From IMG/VR virus record IMGVR_UViG_3300006921_000065, positions 1 through 34,254 of that record: a stretch of 34,254 nt of DNA; one strand, written 5' to 3'. A model generated the notes under the pieces. That model was not told where the DNA came from. It ran no database searches and saw only the letters and a list, made by a program, of their open reading frames with translations. Both the position numbers and the translations under genes were made by a program. Positions 7,901 through 18,600 of this stretch are shown here, piece by piece; within the stretch, counting starts at the first letter, position 1, and every line of letters begins with the position of its first letter. The stretch is from a virus.

Positions 7901-9674
7901 AACCACCTGAAAACATTGCATGACCTACACCTTCGAAAAGAGGATTACCTGTGATAAAGTTTTGACCTAATTGAGTTAATCCTTCAGTATAAGTTTCTGT
8001 AAAAGTTGGCTCCATAACTCCGGACCAAACTCGTTTATTAACATAGTTGTTAACACCTTTTGTGACTAATCCTTTAGATCCTTGAGCAAAAGATTTACCT
8101 GCTGCATTAAATATTCTTGCTGTCGGAAGTGCACTTAATCCTCCTTCAAGCAAACCAAAGCCTGTGCTTACTAAAAACTTTTGTAAGTCACCTCTATTTA
8201 TATCGTTAAAATCAAATTTATCATTGTTAGCTAAATCTTCCTCATAATCCATATCTCCAAGTTGCGAACCTGCAGAGGAAACTCCTATAAATGTTGCAGC
8301 TGCTGCACTAGAAGCCATAGCCCCTAAACCAGCAGCAGAAGCTACTCCACCAGTAACAGCTATTGAAGCCATTATTGGTATTTGTATTGCTGCTTCTTGT
8401 AATATAAATTCTGAAAAATTGTCAACACTGTCAAATGCTTCATCAAATTTAATGTCAGGTAAAAATCTTGCTTTTTCTTGTGCCGCATTTTTCCTATGTT
8501 CTATTGCTAATTGAGCAAAATAAGGTCTCGCTTTTGGTGCGATTAAAACACTTGCATACTCAGCAAGACCAATACCCGATGATTTTACAAAGTTTTTACT
8601 TAAATTAGCAGCCTTTGCCACAGTATCAAAATCTCTTTTTAATATATCAAGTTGTGTTTCACCTGAAAGAACCTTATCAGATAACTTTCTATAAGAATCA
8701 TATTGTTTTTCATACAGACCATATTGATCAGATATAATTTTTTGTTGTTCTCTTACAGATTGTAATGAAGTATTATATCTATCCACTAAATCTTTAGGAA
8801 TTTTTTTATCATTAATTACAAAAAACTCCTGTCCTTCTCCTATAATATATTGTATTAAAGGGTCTTTTATTTCTTTTTCAAAATTATTAACATACTTAAA
8901 TTCATTAGAAGATTCAAGAAGATCAGATTGTTGTTTTATAACTTTCCTAACTTCACTCATAGAAAGTTCTACTCTATCTCTTTCTTCACTAATACCTTTA
9001 ATTTTTGGAGCTTCTATAGATACAATTTCTTCTCTTTGTTTTTCTGTTAAATTTTTACCTGATTCTATTGTTACTTTTTGGACTGTTTCACTTAATTCAT
9101 TATCATAAAGTTGTTGTCTCCATTGGTACTCCCATTCTTCTTGAGTAGGATTTCTTCCATATTGTTCAGATAAAACATTGTAAAGATTTAAGCCTACATC
9201 AACTTGCTCATCAGTTAAATTTTTATATACTTCTTTTTCTATTTTAGGCAAATAAACGCCTTTGCCCAAATACTGCGCTTCTCTGGAAATAAGTTCTTTT
9301 GAAAATAAATCTGGATCTTTATATTTATCACTTATTATATCTACAGACTGCTTAGTTGTGTTAGCAAGTTCCTGTTTTGATTTTATACTAAGTTCTGCAT
9401 CAGATAAATCTTGCTCTGCTTCTCTTAATCTTTGATAGTAAGATGAAGTTTTAGGTATATTCTGATTTAATAATGATCTACCTTGCTTATCTATATTAAC
9501 TACTTCACTTAAATCCTTCTCTGCTTGTTCCTTTTGTTTTCTAAGTTGAATATCAACAGCATCTTCCTGTTTAATTTTAGAACCGGGATTATTTATTCTA
9601 AACGCACCCATATTCTCTCTTTTAACTTTTTTCTCAGAACCGTCAGGTAAAATAAATATTACAAATTCATTCAT
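1971..9674 (-). CDS. Giant internal/ejected virion protein with membrane-active segments, HEXXH site and LPD38-like region (2567 aa)
   Basis: Residues 1-15 (FVIFILPDGSEKK) resemble the start of many phage giant internal proteins. Long coiled coils fill about 40-350. Gly/Ala-rich hydrophobic stretches at about 425-470, 500-520 and 585-610 look membrane-active. A second coiled-coil region spans about 625-830. HEISH at 897-901, with a downstream EE at about 957, is a zincin-type HEXXH signature. Around 1090-1175 is a helical stretch with LFRTYDVEKGPLGAYVSKYL. Near 2080-2330 is a conserved helical region resembling large-polyvalent-protein domain LPD38, and the C-terminus is strongly basic. By position and size it should act like T7 gp16: packaged in the head and ejected into the cell envelope to form a DNA channel. 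Polyvalent-protein domains suggest added enzymatic roles in the host. No RNA polymerase DxDGD motif was found. Role confidence is moderate, gene confidence high. Confidence 0.85.
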   Translation of the reverse strand: MNEFVIFILPDGSEKKVKRENMGAFRINNPGSKIKQEDAVDIQLRKQKEQAEKDLSEVVNIDKQGRSLLNQNIPKTSSYYQRLREAEQDLSDAELSIKSKQELANTTKQSVDIISDKYKDPDLFSKELISREAQYLGKGVYLPKIEKEVYKNLTDEQVDVGLNLYNVLSEQYGRNPTQEEWEYQWRQQLYDNELSETVQKVTIESGKNLTEKQREEIVSIEAPKIKGISEERDRVELSMSEVRKVIKQQSDLLESSNEFKYVNNFEKEIKDPLIQYIIGEGQEFFVINDKKIPKDLVDRYNTSLQSVREQQKIISDQYGLYEKQYDSYRKLSDKVLSGETQLDILKRDFDTVAKAANLSKNFVKSSGIGLAEYASVLIAPKARPYFAQLAIEHRKNAAQEKARFLPDIKFDEAFDSVDNFSEFILQEAAIQIPIMASIAVTGGVASAAGLGAMASSAAAATFIGVSSAGSQLGDMDYEEDLANNDKFDFNDINRGDLQKFLVSTGFGLLEGGLSALPTARIFNAAGKSFAQGSKGLVTKGVNNYVNKRVWSGVMEPTFTETYTEGLTQLGQNFITGNPLFEGVGHAMFSGGFFGFAVNSMPTIASLAITNFSDYDKKIEFRKNVFKIAQLKSEFESKYGSGDGSVFLDSKENTPEKTAEYNEQKKIVEDQINTLNKKNDEILIEIDENVRSLSEESFNAYTKATIEQEQIRNEVEKIVDNPDYKQTRQDRINILQERFNKLAELKDKFRNVKDFGNIYSMLENSDPEEYKIITEKAEAAVRKEEGLDSVSELNTEKVEKKRFDIYLDRLVEKDIANTRSLIKIINDKKEKVDLQVFETQEEISEYVKNVRSEITPDEKIDLLEYANGAIIKRKKGKNTIILTKENIKENKRTRSGVHEISHQLFAEALKDVDNNMKKELANNIYTWLSTTNESAFIEMFSGYYEGQTVEGDGKNFIAEEVIVGFMERVAEGKIDLTSRENRGFPQLLGNIVNKGLSKFGKSAKINFQGEKDIIDFLSGIAKSLEKGIIDQESIDAINEKAKERKKRIAETKKSTGEKKSEMLLSQGITPEMTERSDRLQEIYEDEGDNGAWTALEEGLFDTTIEKVINSYLRRRYRSLKTPEAESAKVKEDMISSLKYDPNGIVDLFRTYDVEKGPLGAYVSKYLKIRSNKILKNATKDKAEPSYSDAESQYLTEASVGDFVNEESLDSVEEIEDIDNELLDPKTLLDEKLSEQAIKNVASRIDEVSEKSKTFKDLPDLSEETTAERFGIPVDKVSLKKRFTQNELKSALSNLKEIAEDFIKILPEGAITDPAVRKDLYGTATGLPTNILENFYVKGDRIDTRSGLKVFDLKENITVQDFYNAIGLESDASIPKRVDVRSAEAQTAKGLVNLFGRLVTNTTARQELAKRVGTEQEILNIESGKANLMLSAGRINFELLPKKTKEEFIKSIGFNNELVSIDYEKVDKIRNNVSLARIAQLKAEKINLDENSYEKVIYDDTLKLAIARLGGYVGEHMFIDFHLPYNTDNFGIFPTSAGTLRTAEDVYFYYSDKKDNELNHSVTKKYADTFGAQLKNELLGRVGKYITLNKKTYQLFDRNKKFFNEESDINLPEKIKNIILNRDTDLFFDFGDAYKKISGQKNPGTILNLDLAKKAKKKIKPANYKTIIRNNNLFEELILNPYIEQNVELLFFKFKPYALNKELSDATGLPMLYEKDLVDGQRMYPQFYIKPEIGLTATPADKTKAYFGIRYSPEMTEINSRNLYKDHKTNQLFSSKLLQDRLTNYFKAKKEGTELPKLSEAEIRETYGLKEGETSIYFSRPMALKNKFNKILEQNKGVSAKKIYSDAEAEFANAQRGISKKFGYFVPPTAEDFMGLIYSFLGKGKIGDEQKQFFEEALNLPYKRGVAALESSRQKMADDYFSLRKKYKDVTKKLGKKIPGEEFTHDQAIRVFLWRKNGFDLSKDVSEGGAGIKKRESNKLYRIVANDPRLLEFALGVERIINEPKGYVEPTKTWLVDTIAADMDGSLNKQSRERHLKEFIENSKEIFNKENLNKIQAIYGKVFRESLENSLHRMKTGINREQGKDREVNAVENFINQSTATIMFLNVRSALLQQVSFANFVNWSDNNILAAGAAFANQPQFWSDFSRLFNSDKLKQRRKGLKLDVNQAELANSVAGSKNKLKAAYNYMVKIGFAPTQISDSFAIALGGASFYRNRIKTYLKQGLSESEAESKSLEDFYSIAEETQQSSDPALISKQQAGTFGRFILAFNNVAMQYNRQIKKSFLDIKNKRGDGIRSFEEGAWKTHLSKIIYYGAIQNIAFNSLQSGLFFLLFDDDEEEREAELAKKGIKGDWFSKEGKDDKAFISSKWFRVLNNSINTIIRGTGLVGAGLVALKDTYIEYRKQDEKGFLGETGKIIASLANVSPTLGNKVNNLYQVGNVLKFEKDLIKEQNKGFKDTFPYFQIDNPIYEIAGRSIEASTNIPLNRLRTKVINFGAALDSNNKNYQRIATSMGWSTWNIGIENKDQDRIKAGIKERRKKEGIKKAKETRRKNRLDKKMETAKRLRDIVDN

Positions 9675-9684
9675 ATACTATTTA

Positions 9685-11211
9685 TTAAAAAGTTAAACCA
9701 CTAGTAGGGTTAAGATCACTTTTTGTTGGTTTAAATCCTTGATTAAATAAAAATTCAGTTAAAAGTTCTTTTGTTTCATCTAAATTAATATCATCTATTC
9801 GATATGTTTGAGGAAACGCAACTTCATCTTTATCTAGTATTTCTAAAACAGGAATTCCTTCCTTATTATTTACAACTTCAAAACTAAAACCTAAATTAGC
9901 ATATCTTTTATTTAAATTTTTCTTATATTGTTTAGCTAAATCTCTTAAATTTCTTTTTCTTGTATCTGAAATAGATTCTTCTATTTTAATAGCTCCTTCT
10001 GGCAAAGCTCCCCCTTTTATTTTTGTAGTTGTATACAAATTTCCCTTTTCATCTTTAACTGTTCCAATAAATTTTTCTGTTTTAAGTCTTTCTGCTTCTT
10101 GAGCACGAAACGCTGGGGTATCTTTTTCTGTTGGAACAACACTGAAGGCTGTATCAATATCAGTTCTTATAGATTTTACTCTTTGATCCTCAACTGATAA
10201 AGTTTCTTTTCCTGCTTCTTCTTTCTCTTTTTGAAGTCTTGCTTCTTCTAATAATCTTAATCTTTCGTTATTGCCTGCATTAATTTGTGCATCGTACATG
10301 TTTATAAGGCTGGTAGATAATATTTCCTCTAACCTTGTTCTGGCAGCAGAAGATTTTTCTTCATCATCACTATATAAATCTATGATATCTTGACTTTCGT
10401 AATTTAAATCTGGAGATATTGCTTCATCAGCAAAAATTTTTGATATAAGACCAGAGACTAACTCCTCTTTGCTAGATTTAGTTACAAGTTTCTTTATTAA
10501 GTTTTTATTAAAATCATTATCATTTTTATTAATAGCATCTTTTCCCCTTTTTAATGAAACTTCATAAATAGGATCAAATAAACTAGTTTTTAAAGGTATA
10601 AATTTAGCAATACCAACCTCTTCATTAAATAATTTTTTGTGTTTATTATAATAAAATTCATCTATACCATCACCACTAAATAAAAGTCTACCATTTTGAT
10701 CTATTCTTAAATCAAGTTTATCTGTATAAAGAAAACTATTTAAATTTTTATCTTTTGGAGAATTTACATTATCATATATTCCTCTATCTAAATCATTCAT
10801 ATATATGAGTTTTCCTTCTCCAAATTTAGTAAACTCATTTCTTAATGTTGTGTAAGAATCTTTTATTCGATCCATTCTTTCTTTTGCTTCATCATACTCT
10901 TGAGACCTAGGATCTAAAGTGGCTAGTAGTTGAACATCATCAAAATATTGCTGTTTATTTTCTTTAAGAAAAGATTGCCAAATAGGTTTATATTCTAAAG
11001 GCAAATCTGACATAGAGGCATCACTGGGAAATAAATTTTTATATTGAGCTACTGTAGCTTTTATTCTCTCATCCTCTGCTCTTCTTAATTTTTCATTTTG
11101 TTTTATATTTTCTCGAATTTTTTCTACACCCTCCAAAATAGGGGTTATATCAGCTATAGGTCTACTGTAAGCTCCTTCAAAACTACGTATTAAATTTGTA
11201 TCTGCTGCCAT
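9685..11211 (-). CDS. Probable internal virion / cargo protein, coiled-coil (508 aa)
   Basis: I do not recognise a named family. The protein is helical and highly charged. Its N-terminal 60 residues (an IRSFEGAYSRPIADITPIL stretch, then a KIRENIKQNEKLRRAEDERIKATV helix) look like the packing segments of virion core proteins. A further coiled coil lies at about 318-345. The C-terminus from about 395 has short beta-rich motifs (YTTTKIKGG). No enzymatic motif, membrane helix or signal peptide is seen. It lies 2 bases after the S74-tailed 349-residue gene and 10 bases before the 2567-residue giant. In T7-like order this is the place of internal core proteins gp14-gp15-gp16, so a core or ejection role is the best inference. 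Confidence 0.75.
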   Translation of the reverse strand: MAADTNLIRSFEGAYSRPIADITPILEGVEKIRENIKQNEKLRRAEDERIKATVAQYKNLFPSDASMSDLPLEYKPIWQSFLKENKQQYFDDVQLLATLDPRSQEYDEAKERMDRIKDSYTTLRNEFTKFGEGKLIYMNDLDRGIYDNVNSPKDKNLNSFLYTDKLDLRIDQNGRLLFSGDGIDEFYYNKHKKLFNEEVGIAKFIPLKTSLFDPIYEVSLKRGKDAINKNDNDFNKNLIKKLVTKSSKEELVSGLISKIFADEAISPDLNYESQDIIDLYSDDEEKSSAARTRLEEILSTSLINMYDAQINAGNNERLRLLEEARLQKEKEEAGKETLSVEDQRVKSIRTDIDTAFSVVPTEKDTPAFRAQEAERLKTEKFIGTVKDEKGNLYTTTKIKGGALPEGAIKIEESISDTRKRNLRDLAKQYKKNLNKRYANLGFSFEVVNNKEGIPVLEILDKDEVAFPQTYRIDDINLDETKELLTEFLFNQGFKPTKSDLNPTSGLTF

Positions 11212-11213
11212 AA

Positions 11214-12263
11214 TTAAACTCTTTTAAATTCTACATCTAAGTTAGAATAATTAACCATGTCATAACCATCTTTATTAACAATAATATTTTCTATAGGTAT
11301 TTCATCTGACATAACTCCTTGATAAATACCCTCACCATATTTTTTGTTTTTATATTCAAAAGTATATATGTTATAACCTTTATTTGATTTTGTTAAAAAC
11401 TTAATGTTTTTCTTTAATCTTCTATCACTAGCAGCAGACATTATCATAGCAGAACCAATGGATCCAGCAGCATCTCCTGCTCCACCTACAACTGAGCCAA
11501 GTATTTGTGCTCTTCTGTTAAGTAAGTTTTGTAAATCTTGTTGTGCTCCAACAGTTCTTTGTGCTTGTATACCTAATGCGGTAGCTTCTCTATCAAATTG
11601 TCTTTGTTGAGCAATATCTGCTCCTTGAGCACGAAACATTTGTGATCTAAGATCTAAATCTGCAAGAGTCAAATCTCTTTGTTGTTGTTGTTGTGCTGCT
11701 AAAAGTTGATTTCTAGAACCTTCTTCAGCTATTGCTCTTTGATTTGCAATTTCTTGCGCTAAAATTGTTTGTTGATTTACAGCAGACTCAGAAGCAACTG
11801 CTCCTTGCAAAGTAAATTCTTGACTTGCTCTTTGTTCATTAATATTAGCTTCTTGCTGACCTATAGATGCAGCTGCTTGTTGTAAATTTTGAGATTGCAC
11901 ACCTGAAACAGCTTGAGCAAGAGCAGCTATACCACTAGATCCTGCCGCACCTCTTAAGCTTCCAAGAGTATTAGATAAACCTTGCTGTTGTTGTTGAGCT
12001 AAAAATTCAGCTTCTCTTTGATTTATTGTTAAATCTTCAAACGTATTCTCTCTTTGTGCTTGAAAGTTTTGAAGTCCAACAAAAGGATTTGTAAATCTTT
12101 CAGAAAGATTAGTTAAATTTGACGCTGGAGCGTCTCCTAAAGTAGGTGCTGTAATTCCTGAATAAACATTTTCTAAAGGAAATTGTTTAAAACTTTGAAG
12201 CTCTCTATCTAATATCCCTTGTTGCTTACTTATTTCATCTCTTAATGCCCTTTTTCTACCCAT
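11214..12263 (-). CDS. Gln/Ala-rich internal virion or tail-knob protein with compact S74-like C-terminus (349 aa)
   Basis: Residues 60-250 are a long Gln/Ala-rich helical region with several glutamine runs (five at about 90-94 and 191-195). A small Gly/Ala hydrophobic stretch lies at 256-276. The last 70 residues begin with ASDRRLKKNI (Ser279, Lys284), followed by GYNIYTFEY, YQGVMSDEIP and YSNLDVEFKRV. This tail resembles a shortened peptidase-S74 (intramolecular chaperone) domain and is common at the end of phage internal or tail proteins. In S74 the Ser of SD-x-RLK cleaves the chaperone off after folding. Whether this short version cleaves is uncertain. Position (before the core protein and the giant) and helical Gln-rich build resemble T7 gp14-type internal proteins. 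Confidence 0.78.
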   Translation of the reverse strand: MGRKRALRDEISKQQGILDRELQSFKQFPLENVYSGITAPTLGDAPASNLTNLSERFTNPFVGLQNFQAQRENTFEDLTINQREAEFLAQQQQQGLSNTLGSLRGAAGSSGIAALAQAVSGVQSQNLQQAAASIGQQEANINEQRASQEFTLQGAVASESAVNQQTILAQEIANQRAIAEEGSRNQLLAAQQQQQRDLTLADLDLRSQMFRAQGADIAQQRQFDREATALGIQAQRTVGAQQDLQNLLNRRAQILGSVVGGAGDAAGSIGSAMIMSAASDRRLKKNIKFLTKSNKGYNIYTFEYKNKKYGEGIYQGVMSDEIPIENIIVNKDGYDMVNYSNLDVEFKRV

Positions 12264-12304
12264 TTTTTTATTTTATTTTTTAATACAATTACACATATAT
12301 TTTA

Positions 12305-12640
12305 TTACTTACTACTTTCAACTATTTCAGATCCCACTTGATACAATTCAACTTCACTTGTAGATTCATTTTTCATTTCAACTTCAGCAAAATATCCTAC
12401 TAGCGAAGATAGATTAGCTTTGTTGTCTTTACTAAAAAAAAAGAAATTACTTGTTGTAGGTACATCAGCAGTAGAAGCTACATTACATGTTACAGTTGTG
12501 TCTGTAAAAGCAGTTACACTACCAACTTCTATTGGAGAACCAGTTACGTTATTAGTTACTACAGCGTAATGAACTGTATCACCTATTTGTAAAGATTTAT
12601 TAATTGAATTTGCAAATGTTAAAGTTAATGAAGTTGCCAT
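12305..12640 (-). CDS. Small conserved virion-associated protein (111 aa)
   Basis: This beta-rich protein has the pattern LTFANSIN-SLQIGDTVHYAV, then VTAFTDTTVTCNV, a FFFFSKDNKANLSSL segment near residues 67-81 and a YFAEVEMKNES...EIVESSK ending. I recognise the second half (FSK-N--NLSSL-GY-AEV---N-S---EL--VGSE--ESSK) from many marine phages, where it lies directly after the tail genes as here. The role is unknown; a tail or head decoration protein is plausible. Its IGD...VTAFTDTTVT core loosely echoes the repeat module in the neighbouring giant tail protein, but too weakly to claim homology. There is a 9-base gap from the muzzle gene. Confidence 0.72.
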   Translation of the reverse strand: MATSLTLTFANSINKSLQIGDTVHYAVVTNNVTGSPIEVGSVTAFTDTTVTCNVASTADVPTTSNFFFFSKDNKANLSSLVGYFAEVEMKNESTSEVELYQVGSEIVESSK

Positions 12641-12649
12641 ATTTATAAT

Positions 12650-15600
12650 TTATAAAGCATTATTTAATGTTACTTTTATAGTCACTCTTAGTGTATCTGT
12701 TGATACCACATCTCCGTTACATGTTACAGCAAAATCAAAAGTAGCTTTTGTATTTGTAACACTAGGTAAACTGTCAAATCCAGTTAACTGAGTATTACTA
12801 GAATCAAAAAACTTAATGTTACTAATTTGCGGAGCAGAAGACCCTCCTGTAAATCTACTACTTGCAGTAATTGTTATTGATGCATCGTTAACAGTATTTC
12901 CATCTCCTCTAAATAAAACTTGTCCAGATCCAGAAATTGTATCACCATTTTCTGCTCCATTACCAGAGCCAAGCGTAACAAGCTTCTTAACTTTAACAGT
13001 TCCACCAGAGTTTGTGCTTGTAGAGTCATATAATCCACTAATAGTTAGCGTAGGATTTGAAGGTGCAGGTGCAGCGGCTCCTTCTCCCCCCACACTTAGT
13101 AAACTAGGTAACGATATAGTTGAAGTTAAACTTTTTGTACCAAATCTTATAACTTCTAAAACTCCAGTTATAGTATATGTGTTTGGGTTATTTCCAGTAG
13201 CTATATTTCCTGCTATATTTGAATATTCGATTATCCAATCATTAGGTGCTGAAAATGTTAAAGTATCATTTAAAGATATACTATTTTGTGCTAGTGAAAC
13301 TGAATTTTCTGATGAATGATTTAAAGTTAAATCTAAACTGTCAGAATCATTTTTACTAGAAACGAAAGTTCCTTCTGGTAAAGTCCCTCCAGTAACAACA
13401 CTAGATAAAGTTTTATCAGCATTTGCTTGTATTGAAATATTTCTCACACTTTCTGTTAAATCTATTACAGAAGTGGTTCCATTACCAACAGCACCTACTG
13501 TTCTTTTAGTATTAGCAAACCCAAAATCATCTGATGTTAAACTTCTAGATGAAGATAAAAACGTATTACCAGTGCTATCATTTGCAGTTATTGTAAAAGA
13601 AAAATTAACTAATCCAGATTTTGATAATTCTTTTGGTTCAGATAAAGATATACCAGTTATACTCTGATTTGCTGTAGATGTAGGATTTGCATGAGTAAAG
13701 GTTAAAGCTGTATCATTTGATAAATTTTGAGCATCTGATAAAGTTAAATTGTCTTGATCTATAACTACTGCTACAGTAACTACTCCTGAAATTCCAGTAC
13801 CAGTAACTACGTCACCTACAACAATATTACCTCCAGATTGACCATCTATATTTAAATCTGTTGTACTACCAAGTGATCCAACAACTGATGCAGTAACTTC
13901 AGAATTTAATGTTACATCAGGAGATATTGTCCAAGTAACTTCAGCAGTTTGATTAACAGATGTAGGATTTGCACCATTAAAAGATGTGGCTAAAGCAGTA
14001 TCTTCTTGAGCTTCAACTTCATAATTAAATGTTCTAAATGTAGAGTTTGCAGGATATTCTACTGGTATAGAATAAACACCTGAAGATGGTATAGTTTGTA
14101 CAGGATTGGAATATAAGTTTTCGGATAAATCACCAACATCAAATTTTTTACCATTCCAAAAATTTGAGAAAGTCAACTCTGTATTATCTGCTATTGTAGT
14201 AGAAGATGAAGCTGTTACAACCGTAGGAGATCCAGATGCGCTACTTACTCTTAATCCAGATTGCACATTATCACCTTTAATTCTCATACCTGAAAGAATA
14301 GCAGTATTTGTGTTGTCTAAATTTATAGTAGTAGAACCAGCAACAGCACCATTGACAGTATCTGTGGTAAATCTAGTTAATTTAAATTTAGCTCCTGCTC
14401 TACCAAATATTCTTATAAATCTAGTTTCTCCTCTAGCACCTACAGGCTTTGTTGACATTTCCATGCCTGTGATTTCATCTGCAAAATCTAAAAATGTTTT
14501 TTCTGCTTTAGCTGTTAGTAATATTTTATCTTCTGTGGGATTATTAGAACTAAACACATAGTAAACTTTTAATGTAACTGATGTAGGAAAAAAAGATAAA
14601 GTTGTATTTGCAGATATTTTAGCTGCAGTCGATAAAGTTAAAGTTGTACTATTTATTACTGATACTGTCGTAAAAGATGATATTCCTGATCCACTAACAG
14701 CCATTCCTACAGCTATTAAAGAATTAGAAGCACTAAGCGTTACAGTTACAGAATTATTTACATTTGATTGAACAACAGATGTAGTAGAAACAAAATCATT
14801 GCTACTTGTATAATCACTAAATTTACTTTCATCTTCTTCTAAAACATCTAATGTTGGTGCAGACCTAAATTCAAATCCAGTGTCTGCTCTAAATGTTCTA
14901 GATATTATCTCTTTACCAAATCTTAACAAAGTGTCATCAGGTATTGTAGCATTTAAATCTGCACCTGTACCATCCTTTATTGTTAAATCTGTTAAATTAG
15001 CTCCAGTTATAGTTTTAACTAAAGCATTATCAGGCACACCAGATCCTATTATAGCCATATTAGCTGATATTAAACTATTGCCTGTTAAATTATGTAATAC
15101 AGGACTGTTGTCTGTGCTTAATCCATTTACTATGGCATTTACATAATAATCTCCACTACCACTATAACCAAAATTATAAACAGATGAAGTTTGTGTATTC
15201 TTTTCATCAGTGTTAAAAACTCCTGTTACTTTATATTGAATTTTCGATAAAGTGGTTACAGCTATACTAGGCTGTATTGTAACATTACCACCAATAGCTT
15301 CATTTACTAAATTAAAAGTTACTTCAACTGTATTTGAAGCAGTACCTGCTGTTCCTGTATCTGACTCATTTGCTGATGCTATTTTGCTTAAACTACTACT
15401 ACCAGTAACTTGACTAGCAGAAATAACGTAACCAGTATTAGGTGTAATTGTAAATACAGCAGTTTTACCAGCACCAATAGCTACACCACTTGTAGATTCT
15501 ACTGTAACACTACCACTTATTGTAAAATTAAGTAAAGTTATACTTGGAGTTATTGTTAATGTTCTAGTGACTGTTCCAGAATCAGATATATTCGAAGGAA

Positions 15601-18600
15601 AACCCAACCCTTGTACAGATAACTCTTTCGTGTCTATGTTAGATGATGTTGTGCTATCACCTAATATTTGATTAAATTTAAAGTTTTCTTTTTCTTTAAA
15701 AAATCTGACACTACCAGTTTGTTGATCTGTAGTTATAGAATCAGCAAACCATCCTTTTGTTTCTGCTTCTGGTAATGCAGCTATACTATCAGGAGAAAGC
15801 CCTGCTTTCTTAAGAACCTCTAATGTTGTACCTGCTCCATAAACAGGTGTAAATGTTAAGGTAACACCATCACTTATACTTTGAGCACTTGATAATACTA
15901 AATTATTTTGATCAGTGACAGTAGTAACGGTTACGGTTCCTGATATTCCAGAACCAGTTACTACATCTCCCACAACAATGGTTCCAGAATTACCATCAAC
16001 AACTAAAGCTGTTGAGCTAGTTATTGTACCGTTTACTACAGCTGTGCTAGTTGTTCCTCCGTATGTATATTTTCTAGAGTCACTACCCTCATAATTTAAT
16101 GTTTTAAAACTTTTTACACTTTCAGGAAAATCATTAAATATAAACTTTACAGAAGATGGACTTGCTGTATCATAAAAAGTATTTCTTGTTGCACTGTCGT
16201 GAGAATATAAATCTCCATTTTTATAAGTGTAATAAATATTATTTAATGAAAATCCAGCTTCAGGTATAAAAGATTTAAAACTAGTCCACCCATCAACTCT
16301 TTCATCAAAACTTATTGTTTGATTATTTAAAGTTATATTGTAAGATCCTTTGTCATCATCATAACTACCAAGTATTGTTGTAGATAAAGGCAAGTTATCT
16401 CCAAAAAAATCAGTCATACCTTTCTCAGATATTTCAGTCAACCCATCTCTAGACAATCTTAATACTGCACCTCTAGCTTTATCTGAAAAGTATATTCTAA
16501 AAGCATGTGATGCAAATGATTCTGGATTTCTAGATATGCCATACTCACCAACGTATGGAATTGCTTGACCTAAAACTGCACTCGTAGCTGTTAAGTTAGT
16601 ATTTCCATCAGCATTAAATAAAGCATCTTTATTCGCTAATACTTTTAATATTTTATCCTCACAAAATGTAATTAAATCCGCATCTCTAGCATATATTCTT
16701 TGTATAGTCCCATATTCAGGATTTATATCTTTTGTTATTGGTAATGCTAATAAAAATTGATTAAGTTCATTAATACCTGATATAGAGTTGAATATTCCTG
16801 AAAATATAAATGTATTAGTTTTATGTTCTTCTTTATAATCTTCATTTAAAGTTGTAGACACTATAGGACCTTTATCAATAAAAGATGTATTAAAATCATC
16901 TCTTATTCTATTAGATTCTACTCCATTGCCAAAAGAAAAAACATTATACCAATCTAAAGAATTTACTTGACCATGAACTTGATTATCTGCTAATACAACA
17001 GATTTAGATGTAGCAACATCTCCACTAGTAGTTATTGTAAAACTATATATACTATCCTGATCAGTAAAAGTTAATACAGTCCCACTAGACATAGTTCCAT
17101 TAGTGTTGTTTAATAGTTCTATATTACTACCATCAACTACAGATTCAACAACATTAGAATTACCAGACCCTACATTTGTGCCAGTAACAGTCATACCTGC
17201 TTTTATAATAGGTAATGCATTACTTGCCTCGTGATATATATCTAACCCTTCTTTTGTTTTTGGTTCTGTTTCAAATATTGCAGGATTATTAGAATTTATT
17301 TTTTCATCATCTATTTGTATGTTTTTCTTTACTAAAGATATGTTATTTATTCTTCCAAAAGAGGTTGAAGTCGCAGCAGAAGCATTAAATCCATCATCAT
17401 ATAGATCTCCTGTTTCTTGATTTCTTATAAATATTTTATATAATCTTCTTTTACCACTTATCCATGTTTTTTTCGTAGCATTATAAGTTCTAAATTCAGA
17501 TTTTACACTACTTCCTGTAACTTCATATATTTGACCTTTGTCTCCAAAATCATTACTAAATTGTATTAATGCTCCCGGTTTTGTTATTTCTGTTATAAGT
17601 GGATTTACATTTACACTTAAATTATCTTCTTTAGCACCATACTCACCTATATCTATACCTCCAAAATAAAACTGAAAAAATTCAGATCCTTTTTTAGGAT
17701 GTGTGTCTACTGGTCCTAATGTGTTTTCTACATCTCCAAAGTCTTTATCACCCCAAGCAAAATTTTGTTTTGGTTCTTCAGAACCTTCATCTTTATTTGA
17801 AAAATCATTTAATAGATTTGAATTAATAGTTTCACTTTTAGTTACATCAAATCTAGATTTTACTGATGGAAATACTTCTATTATATTTCTATCTAATGTA
17901 GAATCTCTAGATACTTTAACAAAAAATCTACCAAAGAATTCATCTTTAGGTTCTATTGTTTTTCTAAATATATTTACGTTAATATCTTTACCTTCAGACA
18001 CTAAATCTGATGCAAACACATCTTCATCACTTTCGTGAATTGGATCTTTTAATGTTACATCATAAACAGTTCCATTACTAGATAAACCACCACTTTCTAT
18101 TTTATATTTTCTAGATACTCTAGCTGGAGCTTGAATAAAAGTTATAACTACATTTTCATCTAAAGTTTGATTTGTTGATAAAACTAAAGATGCAGTGGTA
18201 GAATCTTGATTTGTAATTTTTGTTACTACAGGATTGTTCTGAATTCCGTCACCTGTTAATTGATCTCCTACTCTTATGGTATTTTGTTTTCCATCTACTT
18301 CTAGTGTATTCCTTTCTGAAATATCGCTTTTTACAGAAGCTGTAGCTATTTGATTTGGATTAGGAATATCTGTAGATATTTGTATTTCACTTTCAGTTCT
18401 AAATGCAGAAGAAAATGAAGGATTTGAAGATGCTTCAGGTCCATTAAATTGAAAAAAAGTAGAACCAACTGCTGGTTGATTTACTGACAATGTTGAACAA
18501 CTAGCTTTTCCTGAAGAAATTAATTTTTGAGATATAAAATCTGGTGCTTCATTAGATATATCTAAGATTCTATATCTAGCTTTTTCTGATACAAACTTAT

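Noticed and set aside
1971-9674. Virion RNA polymerase as seen in the giant genes of crAss-like phages
   Set aside because: No DxDGD or DFDGD-type catalytic motif. The only similar string, ADMDGS, lacks the needed third Asp and context.
12816-13319. 167-residue plus-strand open frame
   Set aside because: Antisense to the muzzle gene, hydrophobic Pro/Val-rich composition produced by reading Ser/Thr/Asn codons backwards, and no other plus-strand gene exists in the window.
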